The position numbers were made by a program, and so were the translations under genes. Under the pieces are notes generated by a model. It had not been told where the DNA came from, did not search any database, and worked only from the letters and a program-made list of their open reading frames with translations. From Ischnura elegans (taxonomy: Eukaryota > Arthropoda > Insecta > Odonata > Coenagrionidae), in NCBI RefSeq assembly GCF_921293095.1, contig NC_060246.1:89029030-89093029 (forward strand): 64,000 nucleotides of DNA, read 5' to 3'. Position 1 is the stretch's first letter. Every line of letters begins with the position of its first letter. This document shows positions 61,990-64,000 of this stretch, piece after piece.

Positions 61990-62130
61990 GTTGAAAATTA
62001 ATTACTAACCCAAGAAACGGATCAAATGGGCTGTATCCTAATTAAGAGTAGGAGAGAGAGAGAAAACGCCTAGTTGTCGTCCCTACCATGTGTTGAGTCG
62101 CGCATGCCCTCGTCTTTCCGGATGATTGTC
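61990..62130 (+). repeat. Diverged direct repeat (partner 62,876-63,012)
   Basis: AAAATTAATTA-AACCCAA-AAA-GGAT then AGAGAGAG-GAA and TTGTCGT...GCGCATG landmarks occur in the same order and orientation in both copies, about 885 bases apart. No transposon ends were recognised. Confidence 0.55.
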
Positions 62131-63019
62131 TTTACCAATTAATTGTCTATTACCAATTTCACGTTTGAATTAAGTGAATTAAGTTGTATTTGGTCTTTGT
62201 GAGCGAAAGGAAAGAAAGGTAGTAGTCGCTTTGGAGGCGGCTTTCTCCAGATCAGAGTCTTATTTCAGAATAGAAGTCCGCGGGAAGGTATAAGGGGAAT
62301 GAAAAGATCAAATATACTCTACTAAATTCCAATATTATGCCTAATTATTTAGGAATACTTACTCTCCTTCAGCTACATGGAATACCTTGTTAAAATTATC
62401 AAAAAATAAAAAATATTTTATGAAACTGATTTCCCATTGAAAGTGTTGTTCCCCTAATTCCCAATATAAAGCTTTGTAACGTAAGTCACGGGGCTCTAGT
62501 AAACCCCGTCCTTTGTTCATAGGATTTCTACCCGAACTTTATTATCTGGGCCTGAGTTATTCATCCGTAAGTGTTTAAAAAAATACTATATTTTTCCTGA
62601 AGAGATTCATATCTATTCTTGAACATCGGCATATTTATCGGGTACCCACATGTGAGGTCATGAAGTCTTGTGTGGATGTGTATGGATTATCGCGTCCCCA
62701 CGACCCTTTTTTCAGCTTCGGATGGCGTTGACCACGTGTTTCATCTCTAACTTCTCCTAGTGTTCAATTTTCCGTTTTCCCGAAAATTATAAATAGATAG
62801 GCTAAGCTAAAAATAAAATTATCACTAAATATGAGATTAACCAGATTCGTAATCCGGCCTGAAAGGCATTTTATTTGTTAAAAATTAATTATTAAACCCA
62901 AAAATGGATTCAATGGACAGCATTCCAAAAAAGATTAGAAGAGAGAGAACTCCCATTTGTCGTTGCTGCCTTTGGTCGATCGGCGCATGTTCTCATTCCT
63001 CTTGATGACATGACTTTCA

Positions 63020-64000
63020 GCCCCGTTCTCTGGTCGAACACACTCGTCCCCATACTGCCCCAACGAAACGACTATTCGATAGTCATGAGCCAGGGTCACT
63101 CCCTCCCCTCTGACTCCTCTCAATAGAGGCAGTTTTTATTTTGTAGGCCGTCAACTAGCTTCCTATCTCACAAATACTGCTACACAGTGACTCACGGATG
63201 AAAGAGTTTTTGATACTTCAGTCGAATAAATCTTTGTTGGAAAGAGTGTGAACTTTCATTGAGGCCGCATCACTCCTACTTGACCAGCATGACGCATCAT
63301 TCGTGGTATCATCTTGGAATTTGCAGGGTATACAATATAGACTTTGTCAACATTTTTCTGTCTCCCTAGCATAAAAAATTTTGCCCAGAATTTTCGCGAG
63401 GGTAAAATTAGTATATGTGAGATACTGGTAATTGTTGACAGCGGTCTGCATAGAAATGTTCAAGATGATAGTAGCGTTCGTTTAAAACGACAACCACATC
63501 ACGAAAAAGAGACTTAATGCGACCGTTTGTGCGGAAGTGACACTTCATCATAAAAAATGTAAATTGGCATTTTCAGGATCCTAAAATAGACAATTTATTT
63601 CCAGGCATGTTATTTTAGTTGCAATATGGTCATAGGTCGTACCGCTATAGCCATAAAAGTTTGAAGGGTAAAGTTTAGCATATGTTTCCGTTTTCTACAG
63701 GTCACCCAAGTATTTGATCGTCGCATGACAAGATTTTACTCACTTACTACGTGGACAGCTTGTAAAAAGAGAAATTCATGTGCTGAAGGGTGTTTTTGGT
63801 CGAATATCTTCCAAATTGTACTTTATATCCAGGTGATAATATCACTGAATGTTGAGTTGCGAGACATTAACGTACTCCCTCAAGTAAAATTTTACAAGAT
63901 CTTCCAAAAATTTCACTGAATCTCTTCATTTATAAATTTTTCCGAGTCTTCAGATAGCGAATTTGTACACTTGTTAATCCACTTTTATTCACTCGGTAGC
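63020..64000. other. Right edge of the window, nothing recognised
   Basis: AT-rich, with no gene, RNA or repeat terminus recognised. A short frame at 63,725-63,919 has no domain. Confidence 0.4.

Overview
This is nuclear genomic DNA from an arthropod, most likely an insect. The evidence is a 15-exon GT-AG spliced gene for a membrane M1 aminopeptidase, an AT-rich background, and dense insect-type mobile DNA: hAT-, PIF/Harbinger- and piggyBac-type MITEs, LINEs with and without an RNase H domain, and tRNA-derived SINEs. The species cannot be named from the sequence alone. Nothing prokaryotic, viral or CRISPR-like was seen.

Layout. At 1-22.1 kb there is no gene I can recognise. This part holds a candidate TATA promoter (1.2 kb), a CpG island that may be a distal 5' exon (2.3-2.6 kb), two inverted copies of a hAT MITE plus flank (3.3-4.7 and 12.3-13.3 kb; one carries a nested Harbinger-type MITE and the other shows its empty site), a hAT MITE containing an inverted copy of its own flank (7.05-7.82 kb), a pogo/Tigger terminus, and a 173-bp foldback (18.4 kb).

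At 22,312-45,672 (+) lies the one certain gene. It encodes a type II membrane zinc aminopeptidase of 1032 residues, like aminopeptidase N or glutamyl aminopeptidase. All 15 exons join in phase, and GAMEN, HELAH, the third zinc ligand and the catalytic Tyr are present. Its introns carry a decayed THAP-domain gene, a 5'-truncated LINE with intact remaining coding sequence and a perfect 26-bp target duplication, two LINE/SINE fragments, a SINE between 47-bp perfect direct repeats, two piggyBac-type MITEs, a 500-bp MITE with about 45-bp inverted ends, degenerate minisatellites, and a chain of perfect hairpins in intron 8 (42.2-42.6 kb).

At 45.7-48.6 kb is probable 3' UTR or downstream DNA. At 48.6-54.3 kb a degenerate repeat family lies in several same-strand blocks, broken up by hAT-type MITEs. 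At 54.3-64 kb there is no recognised gene: a CpG island with a possible first coding exon (57.2-57.7 kb), another TATA/splice-donor pair (59.8 kb), two more hAT-type MITEs (61.2 and 61.7 kb) and a diverged direct repeat (62.0 and 62.9 kb).

The peptidase is the only functional protein gene I can support. Its first three exons are GC-rich and its later exons AT-rich. No new multi-gene system was found; the most unusual structures are the hairpin chain in intron 8 and the self-inverting MITE at 7 kb.
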